From Stemphylium vesicarium (Eukaryota; Ascomycota; Dothideomycetes; Pleosporales; Pleosporaceae), in assembly GCA_004380135.1 (NCBI GenBank), contig QXCR01000077.1:62001-126000 (forward strand): 64,000 bases of DNA, read 5' to 3'. How positions within the stretch are numbered: position 1 is the first letter of the stretch; each line of letters begins with the position of its first letter. The translations under genes were made by a program, and so were the position numbers. Shown here in pieces: positions 23,373 to 33,855 of the stretch. The notes under the pieces are model-generated. The model saw only the letters and a list, made by a program, of their open reading frames with translations. It was not told the origin of the DNA and searched no databases.

Positions 23373-24505
23373 TCAGCTGTACAGACCGGAAGCTTCCCGG
23401 CTCCTCACCGGAGCTCCGACTGACATCACTTTCATCTCGTGTTCATATTGTTCGGAAGTAAGAAATCTCGAAAAGCCACAAGGCGATGACAAGTATGCCT
23501 GCCCGAGCTCGTGCGCCCAGGCGGCTGACCCATGGACCGTCATCGCTGAAGGATAAGTACTGTCGGTGTGTATCTTGACAATACCGTTGCCAACTACCTT
23601 GCGCGCAATATCTGCAAGCTCCATGACGGCCTTAGAGGAAGCTTCCTCTCCGATGACTATGGCGCTGATTTTATCACGACTGAAGCAGGTCCCGGTGCTG
23701 GTCTCGAGAAACTCTTCAATGAATTGGACGAGGCGGTTCTGGTAGGTCTGTGATCTAGTGATACCTGTGGGCTCGTGCAAACTTGGGGATTGATGTGAAT
23801 TTGGAGATTGGTTGATGTGAGAATGCTCCCCTAGGTCGATACTGAGACTGCTGTATCCCGTGAAGAGGAATGAGGGCTTGTCATCTTCGATCAAGCCAGC
23901 GTATGGATAGTCCTTCTCATATTCCAGTGTCAGTATCCAGGGATAAACCCGCACTTCTCCCTGTCCGTGGTTGAGATTGTGTTCCCTTTCCTCCGAAATA
24001 CCCCAGTGCGAACACATTGCGACATTGGTAGGTCGAACGTAATTGAGACGATGCGATTCGGGACCTAGTCTTATGCACTTGCGCAACAGGATCCAAGGCA
24101 TCCAGGGCGGAAAGAACATGGCCTTGTAGTTGGGGCATGGCCTAGCCTCTCAGTCAAGTTGATTACAACAGGAGCCAGCATTTCTGCTAGCATCGTTTTT
24201 ACGTCGTTGATATCTTCCTTCGGTAGTTTTCGCGAGTGAGGGTCAACCGAAGCATCGAAATTACGAAGAATTCTCTTGTAGAATCGTAAATACTCCGAGG
24301 TGGCGGGTTGTCTTACCAAATCTAAGGAGTCAGATCCTGGGAAATGCCAGAACGCGACAACATCGCTGGGGGTGAATATGATCCCTATGGGATCCTGGAC
24401 TCCCGCATTAATGCCATCAAAGCTGTCCTTTGAGACACGTGCACGGTAAGCTTCAAGGGAGAAGTATACCGCGACTTCAGCCGGATTTGTGATTGCGTCG
24501 GGCAT
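23373..24505 (-). pseudogene. Degenerate Hsp70-like protein, copy 2 (frame broken in the middle)
   Basis: From the ATG at 24505 (MPDAITNPAEVAVYF) the frame runs through DPIGIIFTPSDVVAFWHF and LAPVVINLTERLGHAP, matching copies 1 and 3. At about 24,135 the family reading moves to a second frame, which continues NYKAMFFPPWM, LTLEYEKDYPYAG, KISAIVIGEEASSKAVMELA and MTVHGSAAWAHELGQAY, ending at 23373. One missing base in a run of four C (after GHAP) explains the break. No intron with acceptable borders fits there, because the conserved block is continuous across the break. The restored length would be about 377 residues. The end block aligns with the part of Hsp70 that closes the nucleotide cleft. 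Probably a pseudogene; a sequence error in the C run is the alternative. Confidence 0.6.
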
Positions 24506-24753
24506 TTTGGGAATCGAGGTAGTATGGGAAGATGCGTAGAGTGCAGTGTACAGATTTACAACGTTTCAATTCAATAAGTATTCGTATGCGAAGACTAGTT
24601 GCGGTAGCGACGAACCATGGCTGTGTCGAGAAATGGCAGGCGCGCGCACACACACACCTAGGCAGCTACATAGACTATTGGCTATAAGTTGACAAGAACT
24701 TATTCTTCTAGCCCCTTTGTTTAACTTCCTAGATGCAGCCTGCTTGATGGGAC

Positions 24754-24783
24754 TTTCTAGAAGCTACTCGAAGCTGCAAGAAG
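24754..24783 (+). promoter_or_regulatory. Heat shock element array (gapped type)
   Basis: Reading in 5-bp units from 24754: tTTCt, aGAAg, ctact, cGAAg, ctgca, aGAAg. The core is a perfect TTCnnGAA pair (24755-24762), and GAA recurs exactly every 10 bp (24760, 24770, 24780). Four of six units match nGAAn/nTTCn in register, as in gapped elements bound by heat shock factor trimers. It lies about 170 bp upstream of the start of Hsp70-like copy 3, with a TATA-like box between. Function is inferred from pattern and position. Confidence 0.65.
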
Positions 24784-24892
24784 CTGCGACTCACATAGGA
24801 TGAAAAAGGCAAGAGCAATGCAGGGTCTTTCCCAACCATTGTTACTGACCAGCCAAACTACCAGCCTTGCGCAAAACGGCTACCAGCTCAGA

Positions 24893-24900
24893 TATATAAT
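24893..24900 (+). promoter_or_regulatory. TATA-like box upstream of Hsp70-like copy 3
   Basis: TATATAAT lies 55 bp upstream of the ATG at 24955 and about 110 bp downstream of the heat shock element, a plausible spacing for an inducible core promoter. Confidence 0.5.
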
Positions 24901-24954
24901 GCCATACTTGCGCACTCCCATCACAAAATACAAAATTTCGGTAAATTTCGTAAA

Positions 24955-25984
24955 ATGTGTTTCCCAGAGGGGACATATTTTTTCGGGCCAGGAGTAAAGG
25001 GCGCCATCGGGGTCACGTTTACACCTACAACGATCATCGCCACCTGTTTTGACCCCTCTGAGACACTACAGCACTTAAAAATACCCGCTGGTCCAGCATA
25101 TCAGACTTTCTACGCTACTACGCTCGAGAACTACAACGAAGGACGCGATGAGAAGTTGCACAAAGATACATCGATCAGTGTCGGTGACAGCGGCGATCTA
25201 GAAGCGATGTTCACGCAAGCGATGACACCACTGACGACAGCATTGACTGAGCGTCTAGGCCGCCAGCCAACCTACCTCTGTGTCTCTCTTCCCTCTGCAT
25301 TTGGAAAGTCCATAATTAGCCTCGCCGCTCGCACACTGGCTACCTTGAATGATCCCTCCTGCCCTCTTCGATCCGGATCTAACAGTAAGGTCATGGGTCT
25401 ACCGTGGAACCTTTTCGACAAGAAAACACTGGGACAGAGTGTGGCAGAAGGGGGAGCCTCATCATGAATATCGGGGCAACATGATACTATATCTAGAGCT
25501 TGAGAACGAGTATCTAGTCATAGAGATGAACGAGGCTAACGAAGAGCTGGAAAACGCGTTTCTCACAGAGCACAGGGCATTACAGCGCAGGCTCGGAGAA
25601 AAATGGCAAGAAAGAAGTGCAGAAGACGGGACGTCCTCTGCGCAACCGTATCGCGAGCGCATGACCGCATTCTTCCAAGATTTCATCACAGACTGGCTCG
25701 ACGAAGAACCTTACGAAGACAGGACGAAGGAGGATATCCGTGCTATCGTCGTCGCAGGCAAAGTACCTTCAGCTTCCATCGCCAAGCTTGGAAAAGTGGC
25801 GCAGGAAGTTATCGCGACAGGGATTCCAAACGTTCTAGCAAACTTGGACCACCCGACGGTCGTGCTGGCTCATGGCGCAGTAATCGGGACATACGAATGG
25901 GGGAAACCTGCCAAAATGGTCGGATGCTGCATAAGCAAATGCTCCTATGAAGAGTATGATGAAGAGATGAGGAAGAAGGCATGA
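24955..25984 (+). pseudogene. Degenerate Hsp70-like protein, copy 3 (frame change near 25,450; heat-shock promoter)
   Basis: The frame from 24955 gives KGAIGVTFTPTTIIATCFD, PLTTALTERLGRQPTYLC and VSLPSAFGKSIISLAAR, the same layout as copies 1 and 2. It stops at 25467, while the family sequence resumes in another frame with GNMILYLELENEYLVIEM, EDIRAIVVAGKVPSASIAKLG and VVLAHGAVIGTYEWGKPAK, ending at 25984. One extra G in the G5 run at 25,450-25,454 explains this, and the LFDKKTLGQ segment before it still aligns with copy 1. Introns could also rescue the frame (25390-25447 with a GTCATG donor, or 25385-25439 with a GAG acceptor), but both use poor borders. If spliced, the gene may be functional; its strong heat shock element argues for recent or present expression. 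Product about 340 residues. Confidence 0.6.
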
Positions 25985-27637
25985 GTAAGAACGAAGAGGG
26001 GGAGCATACATGGACTGGAAACAACCAAGGATTTGAGAAAGAGGAAAGCGGCACCCACTATAGTAGTAGGTGAGAAGCGATGATTGTCACAGGTGGCACT
26101 TGAACTTCAAGTTTCCCCCGCGTGTCCTTTGACAACTTCTAGGTATCACACTGCGTGCAATAAAAAAGTATTCGAGACCGTCCATGTGCCGACGAGTCCA
26201 ATTCTAAAGCACCTCATCGTCATAACCATCACCTCGACAACCCATACCGGCTTCCACGCACTCACCCAACAAGCCCGCTCCCCTTCCCGAACCCCGCCAA
26301 AATGCCCTCGTCCTCCATCCGACAAGCCCATGGCCGCCCATCCGCGGTCGTCTACGCACTCGCCTACCCCTCGCCGACACTAATCCCAAAACGACCAAAT
26401 CAAGCGAATCCACCAACTTCTGACTGGCGGACACGCTTCCATAGCGCCCAGTCTCCACTTGCCGTGGGACTACCGCGTTTCCAGAATGTACAGGGGGGAG
26501 CGAAAGGAATGGGATGATGGGAAGCGACGACACCAAGGGAGCGAGAACGCATTTTGGGGTTAGTCTAAACGGTTACATCTGATGAGCAGGGGTAGGCGAT
26601 TGTTACTATGATCCATAAATCTTTGGGCTTGGGCTTGGTTTGGCAGGAGCATGTCAGGCATAGGCTTCTCAACACATGTTGGCTTGGGTCGTGTTTGCGA
26701 TGGAGAAAGGTGCTACCCCGTAGCGTGGTACAAGGCGGTTGCGGTGTGAGTGGTGAAGTGGAATGCGACTCGCTGAGTCGGGGGGCGATAGTGTTTAGGC
26801 AGAATGCAGTGAAGGACATGCACGATTGTGCTACATCGGTGTTAGTGCTGTTGTTTGATGTTGCTGCTGTGATGGTTAGTGGGTAGATCTGGACCCGTGA
26901 TGTGGATTCAAAAAGATGGCGTTTGGTTCTTCATACACATTGCCCATCCCGTCTTGGGCTCCAGCATCTCACAACGTTCGCCTAGCCATGCTGCTGCACA
27001 GTCGGATAATCTAGCAAGGGGCTCTGACATCAATATGACAAAGTTTGCAATAATATGGGTATTTGTAATGTTCCATTGTTCCTTTTCGGCATTTCGACAT
27101 TCCGAGGAAGCAGCGAGATGAACGAACAAACGCGTGATCGTGTCATTGCTCACACCGCGTGTATAAAGTAAGCTTACAAAGACATCTCTTGCTATGGCTG
27201 TCGTTCATACGGTGAAATTAAACTCCGTTACGCCCGATGCGTTTTGCTGCGCCGCGAAACCCGGACACCTGGTAACAGCATAGTAACAATACCGTTACAT
27301 CGCTTGATCCATCGCTCGCTACACATATCCACAAACAACTCCTTTGGCAGCAGATGCACATGTCTGACACACAAACGACTGCGTGAGCACAAGCGGCTCG
27401 CTCGCTATACCCAGTTATCAGGTACACACGCTACTAAAACAGCACGCCATACGCCCTGAAGCTCAACCCTTCTACTAATATCGAATAAGATAGTATAGTA
27501 CCTTCCATCCAAGAAAACGCCAATCCCAGAAAACCATGTGTGGTCATGCCAGCGGCAGACCCGCTTGCTGCAACGCCAACAGAAAACCACGAAGATCATT
27601 TCCATACGTCAGGCCCATCGCTGTCGCAGCTTCCTGA
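25985..27637. other. Intergenic region of 1.65 kb
   Basis: The interval holds the 3' flanks of copy 3 and of the phosphotransferase-like gene. The only frame worth noting is 26302-26517 (71 codons, good ATG context CCAAAATG, Pro/Arg/Ser-rich, no recognised motif); it may be a small gene or chance. Nothing else is supported. Confidence 0.5.
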
Positions 27638-28738
27638 TCAGACAGCGGCAAGTTCGTTGAGTGCCAGGCTCAATTCGCGCCTTGCATCGAGCTCATCAAT
27701 GCCATCATGCGGGCGAAAGTGGTGTGCGACGATGCGCACCGTCGCCCGATAGGTCTTGTACCTGGGGACAATTCGGTCAGTCAAAGGCCCTTCTACTTTA
27801 CCCGCAGGAAAAACTCACATCAGCATCCTCGCCCTTGCACCCTCAGTCCTCGCAGGACGATCGCCCAATCCAGCAAAGAATGCTTCGCTTCCATCCGCCA
27901 TGCCACCGCTCATCAGTGGATCGCCCCAGATGACGTTTGAGAAGCCGACGAGGCCGCGTACTTGCTTCGTCTGCTCGTCGATGAGTATGTTCTCCGGGTT
28001 GCAGACGTTGGGGGCTACGAGACGTGGCTCTGTGACTTCTTCTAGGTAGTGTGCGTGCTTGCCGACCCAGTAGCGGGTGCTCTCTGAGTGCGAGTTGACG
28101 AGCATGTCTTCGGCGTCGCGGAGGGCGGCTTCAAGGAGAGCGAGAAAGGCTTCGCGCCATGAGTTGCTTCCCTTTTTGGCGAATACGCGATGCGTCATGC
28201 CGAATTGGGTTGCGGAAAGTGCGGTGAGAGCACGGACGTGAGTGCCCATAATGTGGTCGATGGTACTTCGTTCGCTAGCTGTGAGGTATGGCGCTGCCTC
28301 TGAAAGTCGTCGGCCAGGCATGTGGCTCGTCATGATGAAAGGCGACCCAAGTGCTCCGCCATTGCTGTCGTACTTGATGAGCTGAGGAACGGGTATCCGG
28401 GTGTACTCGTGAAGGGTCTCCAGTGTCTTTCTTTCAGTCTCTAGGAAGTGCTTCTCGTGTCGGAGAAGTCTTATGTTGTGCGCTGGAGGACATTTGAGTA
28501 CCAGACTGCTGCCATCTGCAAGTCTGGTGAGATAGACCTGGTTGAGACAACCTTGCACAACTTCCACTTGCTGAACGATTATTCTTGAAGACCGGAAAAC
28601 TGCCCCGATGAGCCGTTGTATGCTCGGGAAATCAAGTGTGGTGACTGCAGTCCGTGAGGAAGCAGTTGAAGAAGATGAAGACGACGAGGTGGTTGAAGAG
28701 GGACGAGTAGGCCTCAATGTAGTAGTGCCACGACTCAT
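27638..28738 (-). CDS. Aminoglycoside phosphotransferase (APH)-fold protein lacking catalytic residues
   Basis: Exons 28738-27819 and 27761-27638, joined over a 57-nt GTGAGT...CCAG intron in phase 2, encode 347 residues. The start MSRGTTTLRP was preferred over an ATG 53 codons upstream because a Ser-rich disordered leader follows at once. APH landmarks are a nucleotide-loop region (VVQGCLNQVYLTRLADGSS), the ATP-lysine strand SLVLKCPP, and the glutamate helix FLETERKTLETLHEY. The catalytic loop, normally HxDxxxxN, reads LVAPNVCNPENILID with no Asp at the catalytic place. The metal-binding IDW/IDF motif reads GLVGFSNVIWGDPL, with Gly for Asp. The fold is kept but both active-site aspartates are gone, so this is probably a pseudokinase with a binding or scaffold role. 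Substrate unknown. Confidence 0.8.
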
Positions 28739-29913
28739 GTTGGCGAGAGGATAAATTGCAACATCTAGCGGGGGGAGATGCATTATGTAGGATTCGGGCA
28801 CTGGTGTACTAGGTTCAGGCGGGAAAAGACTAGCGCAATCCCACAATGGATGCTTGAGACTCGTTAGTTGCTGCATGTTAAGGGCCGACCCGAGCATTAA
28901 GAATGATGTCTCCTTCCAGGAACATTCTCACACTCTCTGCTTTTTTTTCACCAGGAACTGATGCTCCATCTGATGACATCGACAACCATCCCGATGAATG
29001 TCGGGAATCAAAAGCACAGCCAGACGGGCCCGAGCAAGACCGAGTGTATTGGAGTTCAGTCGATGAAACAGACACCTGACTCTTCAGTCGGCCATACCGA
29101 TTCGTAGACGAGCCAACACATAGTAGCACATCTGTCATCCTAGCAAGTGTGTAAGCCATCCTGACCATAATACTCCCTGGGCAGCTCGGAGCCGAAAAGC
29201 AAAATGTCTTTCATGTGCGTACGCAGCGGATATGCAAGCGCCATAATTCTAGCGAATGGATTCTCAAATACGTGTATCAAGGCGAAGAAGGACGCGAGAG
29301 GCGTCTAGGTGTTGATGTGGCGCTCTCAGCGTTCGTCAAGGTTCTCCAAATGCGGCTAGATCCCCGAATGAGTAGATCGCCTATCGGGGACTATAATTGG
29401 TCATGCAGATGAAGGGACATTAGGTGCGTCATTCGTTAATACCCGTTGATGGCACATGCTGATGGGATTTGAGAAACAGTAGGTGAACGCGTTGACACGT
29501 GTGGCTCATGGCAGGAATGTGTGATGATCGGCACAGGGTCAAGCTGGTACAGGGTCCATATTTGCTCGGCGTGTTTCCACCAAGGTCGGGCCCGTCAACC
29601 ATTCCCAAGCCTTGGGCCCTTTTCCGTCTCTTCCAGTGGCGCCTCGTATATGCACTAAGGAAGCCCTGGAATAAATACCCGAGATGTTGGAGACGAGTCG
29701 CAGCAAAGCGCTGAGGTATCAGGCCAGCATCTGGGTAGCTGATGCCCTTCATCCACAGTCACACAGGACTTTTCGCCGCTTCCCCAGTGTCACCACACCT
29801 GCAAGCCATAGCGGCCCCAGTCGGGGTTTTTGTAGTTTGTGGATATCGATGCGCCAGCGGGTTAGTCTCGGTCTTGAGAATACACGGAGCAGATTGTATC
29901 ATCTAAGACTCCA
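28739..29913. other. Intergenic region, 1.2 kb
   Basis: It contains the upstream region of the APH-like gene and the 3' flank of TAN1. A 96-codon minus-strand frame (29168-28878) and a longer in-frame leader up to 28897 exist, but neither shows motifs, so I do not call them as coding. Confidence 0.45.
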
Positions 29914-31197
29914 TCATGCGTCCTCCTTGCTTTCAGTGGCCTTATTGGCCTTCTCCGTGGTTTCTGATGCGGTGGACGATATCGCCTGGCGCAGTTCCTC
30001 AATATTGAAACGCTTCAGACTCTCAAAGTCCGGGCCCACCACGCTCATGCCCAAGACGTTCTGTCGGGTATTATCAGCTGTCAAGATCTCACTAACCCCC
30101 ACACAGAACAAATGCGTAGTTAACACGTTCGATCTCGTACCTGGTAAATCTCCACAAGAATGAGCAGATCATAGCCCTTTAGGTCGACTTTGTGACCAGG
30201 ACCAACTGCAGATGCAATGGTTTTGATGACATCGTCTCTCAAAAACTGTTTGTTATTGCGTATCGATGGCCGTATGGCAAACTTGGTTTATCATGCATTA
30301 GCGAGAATCTTTGCACGACGAGGCTGCATCATCTGACAGTGGAAGTCTAGTCTCACCTTCTTTCCCTCTTGCCCTGGGCCGTGAAAGTGGGGTGCCAGGA
30401 CTTGTTTCGCAACAGTCTCAAGACCCTGGGGCGTGGCTTTCTCGGTGGCAGTAATGGGCGTCAATCGCTTGACGTAGCTCAGATTCTTTGGCTGAGCGCC
30501 TTCTGCGATGTCTTGACAAATCTTGTGTACGAAAGAGACAGGTTCTAACGGTAATCGGGTTCTGAAAAATACCACTTGAGGGTTCAGCGTGAGCAACAGA
30601 GCAGTTGGGATGTAACTCTTACAGCATTGGGTGCCGAGCTTGACCGATATAAACAAAGGCTTCGTAGTTGGCTTACGAATGTCCGCAAGTTCTTTGTTGA
30701 TCTCAGCTTCAATGTCACCTCCCTCGGAATCAGAATCGACGTCGCCAGTTGTTCCGGTGGCCTCGGTTGTCCCATACAGTTTGGTAGCATACTGTTGTCG
30801 CTCGTCAGCATATCGAGCGTTGTCATTCGCGGAACCTCTAGTTTCAAGGTATGACTCGCCTCTTGAAATAGATCACGCAAATCAGCTACGGATTTTGCTT
30901 CCTTGTTCATGGCGCACGTGGCCCATATGCCTGCGTCACCCGGTTGTATAGCACGTTTGGAATTGTCTCTCCTGGGTACATCCCAGCTCTTCCTGCCCTA
31001 ACAATCGATTTAGCATAATGAAGCTCACTGCAGCTGCAGAACGAAAATGATGTTACGAGGCCAAGACTGTAGAGACGGGCGGAGATTTCGCAGTCGCACG
31101 AAGAAAAAGAACTCACCTTAGCTCGCTTGTTGTCTCCGGCTTGTCGGTCGCCAGACTCGGCTTTTCGCTTTTTCGGGGCATTATCTGTTCCCGTCAT
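29914..31197 (-). CDS. TAN1: TAN1/THUMPD1 family tRNA acetylation adaptor
   Basis: Six exons: 31197-31117, 30997-30860, 30791-30623, 30574-30357, 30281-30141, 30060-29914; introns 119, 68, 48, 75 and 80 nt; 297 residues. A Lys/Arg-rich nuclear-signal-like leader is followed by AIQPGDAGIWATCAMNKE and SVADLRDLFQE, then an acidic segment, KPLFISVKLGTQC, the THUMP region (FFRTRLPLEPVSFVHKIC, RLTPITATEKATPQGLE), and the RNA-binding core FAIRPSIRNNK, LLILVEIYQ and NVLGMSVVGPDFESLKRFN. Tan1 helps the Kre33/NAT10 acetylase make N4-acetylcytidine at position 12 of tRNA-Leu and tRNA-Ser. Intron 2 starts GCGAGT instead of GT; the GC-AG splice joins FQE to YATKLYG in frame as in relatives, whereas no GT site does. 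Family certain, structure strong. Confidence 0.9.
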
Positions 31198-32322
31198 CTT
31201 GTAGGATCTGCTTGAACAGAAGGAGTGGGGGTGATGGGATGAATGGTGCTCGAGAATGTTTGGTCGCGGCCGGAGATTGGAGGAAAAGAAACTAGGCTGG
31301 TTCCAGCCACTAGCGCGGCTACTCCCGCCCAGACGATCCTTTGTTTCTGCAATTACGCCTGGTTTTCTCAGCCTCGCCGAAGCTGTGTACAATTCGCTTT
31401 AGCAATGCTTCTCTGGGTGGCGTACGCCTCACCGCAACTCTAGGTCTGCGCGTCGCATATCGGCGACGTTGAATATTTGGCGCTTCAATGACGCGTCTAG
31501 AATCTACTGCGTAACTGTTCTGCCACGCGCAGTAGTCTTTGCGGCCCAAAGCACTGGCTCCCCTTGAATTCCGGCGATCATTGGCGTCAAGATCTTGCAG
31601 CTCTCATGTTGTGGAAAGGCAAACTCGTCTCCACACAGATCGAGGATCCTGTCAGATGCAAGCCTGCTGATTGTGTGGCACGAGACATGATGCGCCCGGA
31701 GATGGCATGCGCCGAACGTTCCGATTTACTTTTCTTGTATCTATACCATCTACGGAAGAGAAAATCTATGATTAGTGATCGAGCGTGGGGGGAAGTTCCC
31801 ATCAATAATGCGCGTCATAACATGTGTCAAACGTACCCTTGGTGGGAGGAAGAATTACAAGATCATGTGTCACAGCCTTGCAAGCTAAGTATATGGGCGA
31901 GCATCGCCAAAAGGTTGAATTCCAATTAAGTTCCTAATACCCGATACCGAAAGCCATTATGTACGTACTCGCTAGAGAGAGAGAAAAGAGAATGATGGGT
32001 ATCTAGATGGGTATATGGACATCGACAACAACAAAAGAAAAGGGTATAACCTCGTCGAGTTCGTTATCGTGAGAATCGTAAAAGCGTCATTACCGGGCTC
32101 CAATAGCCAGATGTCGTGAGTGGAGTGCACTAGGATGAGAGAAGAGAGACGGAACAAAACCAACGCCATCGCTCACACCAACAAACATTATAAAGCAGAC
32201 CATGAAAGTAAAAAAAGAAAAAGAAAAAAAACTGTACACAAAAAGAGAATAACAGCAGATGATACAGACATGAATAAAGGAAAGAGACAGCCTGATCAAC
32301 AGGCTGAAAGAGACGAGTTCGT
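31198..32322. other. Intergenic region with A-rich low-complexity stretch
   Basis: The interval carries the TAN1 upstream region and the 3' flank of the next gene. Around 32,205-32,232 there is a purine run of A with interspersed G. The frames present (for example 31564-31929 plus) have no recognised motif. Confidence 0.5.
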
Positions 32323-33855
32323 TCATACGTCGCCACGACGCATGAAGCCGAAGCGCTTCTTTCGCTTCTCAGCCTTGTCAGCACCAATCGGAGCATTGGG
32401 GTAACCGTTCAAGGCTGCTTCAGCGTTGAGTCGCTCTGCTTCTTCGTAGTCAAAAGGGAGGTTCCACTTGCGCTGCGGTATCTCTCCCATCTTCGTGCTG
32501 TCCGAGGCAAATGTGTAGCTTGATGGAGTAGCCTTCTCCATGCGACGTCTGAAGTGGAGGGTTGCAGGTGCCTGGGCTAGTAGTGGTGGTGGGGACAGGT
32601 ACTCCGGCTTGGAAGGCACGGGAGGCTTAGAAGATGGCGATGGGGTTGGAGTAGAAGAGCGGCGGGGTGCAGGGGAAAATGTAGGGAGCTTGGGGGTGGG
32701 CTCATGAATGTGCTTAGGCGCTGGCTTTGACTTTGGCTTTGGCGGTGGCGACTTGGTCGAGGTGCGGTGGAGATGTTCTTGAGGCCATGGCTCGCGTGGG
32801 TCGTCGTTGAAAGAGTCGACACGTTGCTTGACACCGCCAGTCTTTGACGCTCCACTACCTAGCGTACCTCTGATGACACCGCTGGTTTCGAGCTCGAATG
32901 GGTCGACGGGCACGTACAGAGGCAGTTGAGGTGCCATCTGCAGCTTCTTTGGTTCAGGCGATGCCATCTGAATCTTCTTCGGCTGAGGGGAGGCCAGCGG
33001 TGAACTGCTACGCGATGAGTTGGACGACGACTTTGCCGCGCTGGAGTTGTTGGTGGATGAGGTGCTCTTGCGAGTGGTCTTGGGTCTCATGACGCAGAGC
33101 TGAGGATGGTTTGAGCTCGCATGCTTGATAGACATACGAGTGACTACGGGCCCCGCGGAACGTTGACGTGAAGACGAAGAGCTAGAGTGCTTCTTCCTTT
33201 CCTTCTCTGGGCTGGTGCTGCGTGAGGAGCAGTCATGATGTTTAGTTGTCCCACAGCGCGGGCAGGGTGGAGCGGCAATCCTGTGGAGTTGGACTTGCGA
33301 TTGGCTTAGCCGCTGATATAGTTGAGTTAGGCTGTGTAGTGCTTCGCGACGTGATGCATCGGAAAGGTGGGTCAGAGACCTGTAGTCTAGGTCTAGGTGG
33401 CTCTTTGTGGTTTTGTGGTCATGGTTCAGAAATGATGCGATGATGGCGACAAGACCAGTGTTTAGTTTTATGAGCGTCTCTGCAAGAGATGCATGTGCAA
33501 TTGCTGTGATGCTGTTAGCACGCGCGGTACGGAGATAGTGTGGGGTTTACTTGCCATCGCCTTTTGCGAACCATGGCCCTACACCGCTATGATAGCATTC
33601 AGCATACCTCTCGGCTACCTCGTCAGGCCCTCTGCGCAAACTCTTGGAGAGCTGGTGCTCAGCAGAGCTTGTCGCGTCGGGCGTCTTTTGGTCTTTTTGT
33701 GACGACTTGCGCTTTCTTCTTCTTTCGCGCAGTCTCTTGAAAATGTTCAATCCATTTGTGAAGGCTTCTATGATGCCGGCAACGCAGGTCGATACCTCGG
33801 CTTCTTCAGCCTTACGCGCAACACGCGCACTCGCATGGTCCAACTTGACGGCCAT
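32323..33855 (-). CDS. Fungal protein of unknown function with CxxC zinc-knuckle-like motif and disordered C-terminus, 493 residues
   Basis: Exons 33855-33555 and 33503-32323 join in phase 1 across a 51-nt intron that starts GCAAGT and ends CACAG. The overlapping GT (GTAAAC) would put exon 2 out of frame, so a GC-AG intron is required. The first 100 residues hold a helical segment (MAVKLDHASARVARKAEEAE, then VAGIIEAFTNGLNIFKRLRE). After the junction, ASLAETLIKLNTGLVAIIAS and DLDYRSLTHLSDASRREAL look like conserved helices, followed by CPRCGTTKHHDC, a small metal-site-like cluster. The remainder is Ser/Pro/Lys-rich and probably disordered, ending with a short conserved-looking tail (FDYEEAERLNAEAALNGYPN). 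Related proteins occur widely in ascomycetes without assigned function. No membrane segment or signal peptide. Confidence 0.75.

Larger units (their letters stand above)
24506..24954. other. Divergent intergenic region between Hsp70-like copies 2 and 3
   Basis: This 449-bp stretch separates divergent paralogues. It holds a short alternating GC/CA microsatellite (about 24,641-24,656), the heat-shock-element array and the TATA-like box listed separately. No open frame of note is present apart from leader codons of copy 3. Confidence 0.6.

Noticed and set aside
24201..24950. Possibility that Hsp70-like copies 2 and 3 form an inverted-repeat transposon
   Set aside because: The copies are diverged protein-level paralogues; no terminal inverted repeats, target duplications or transposase were seen.
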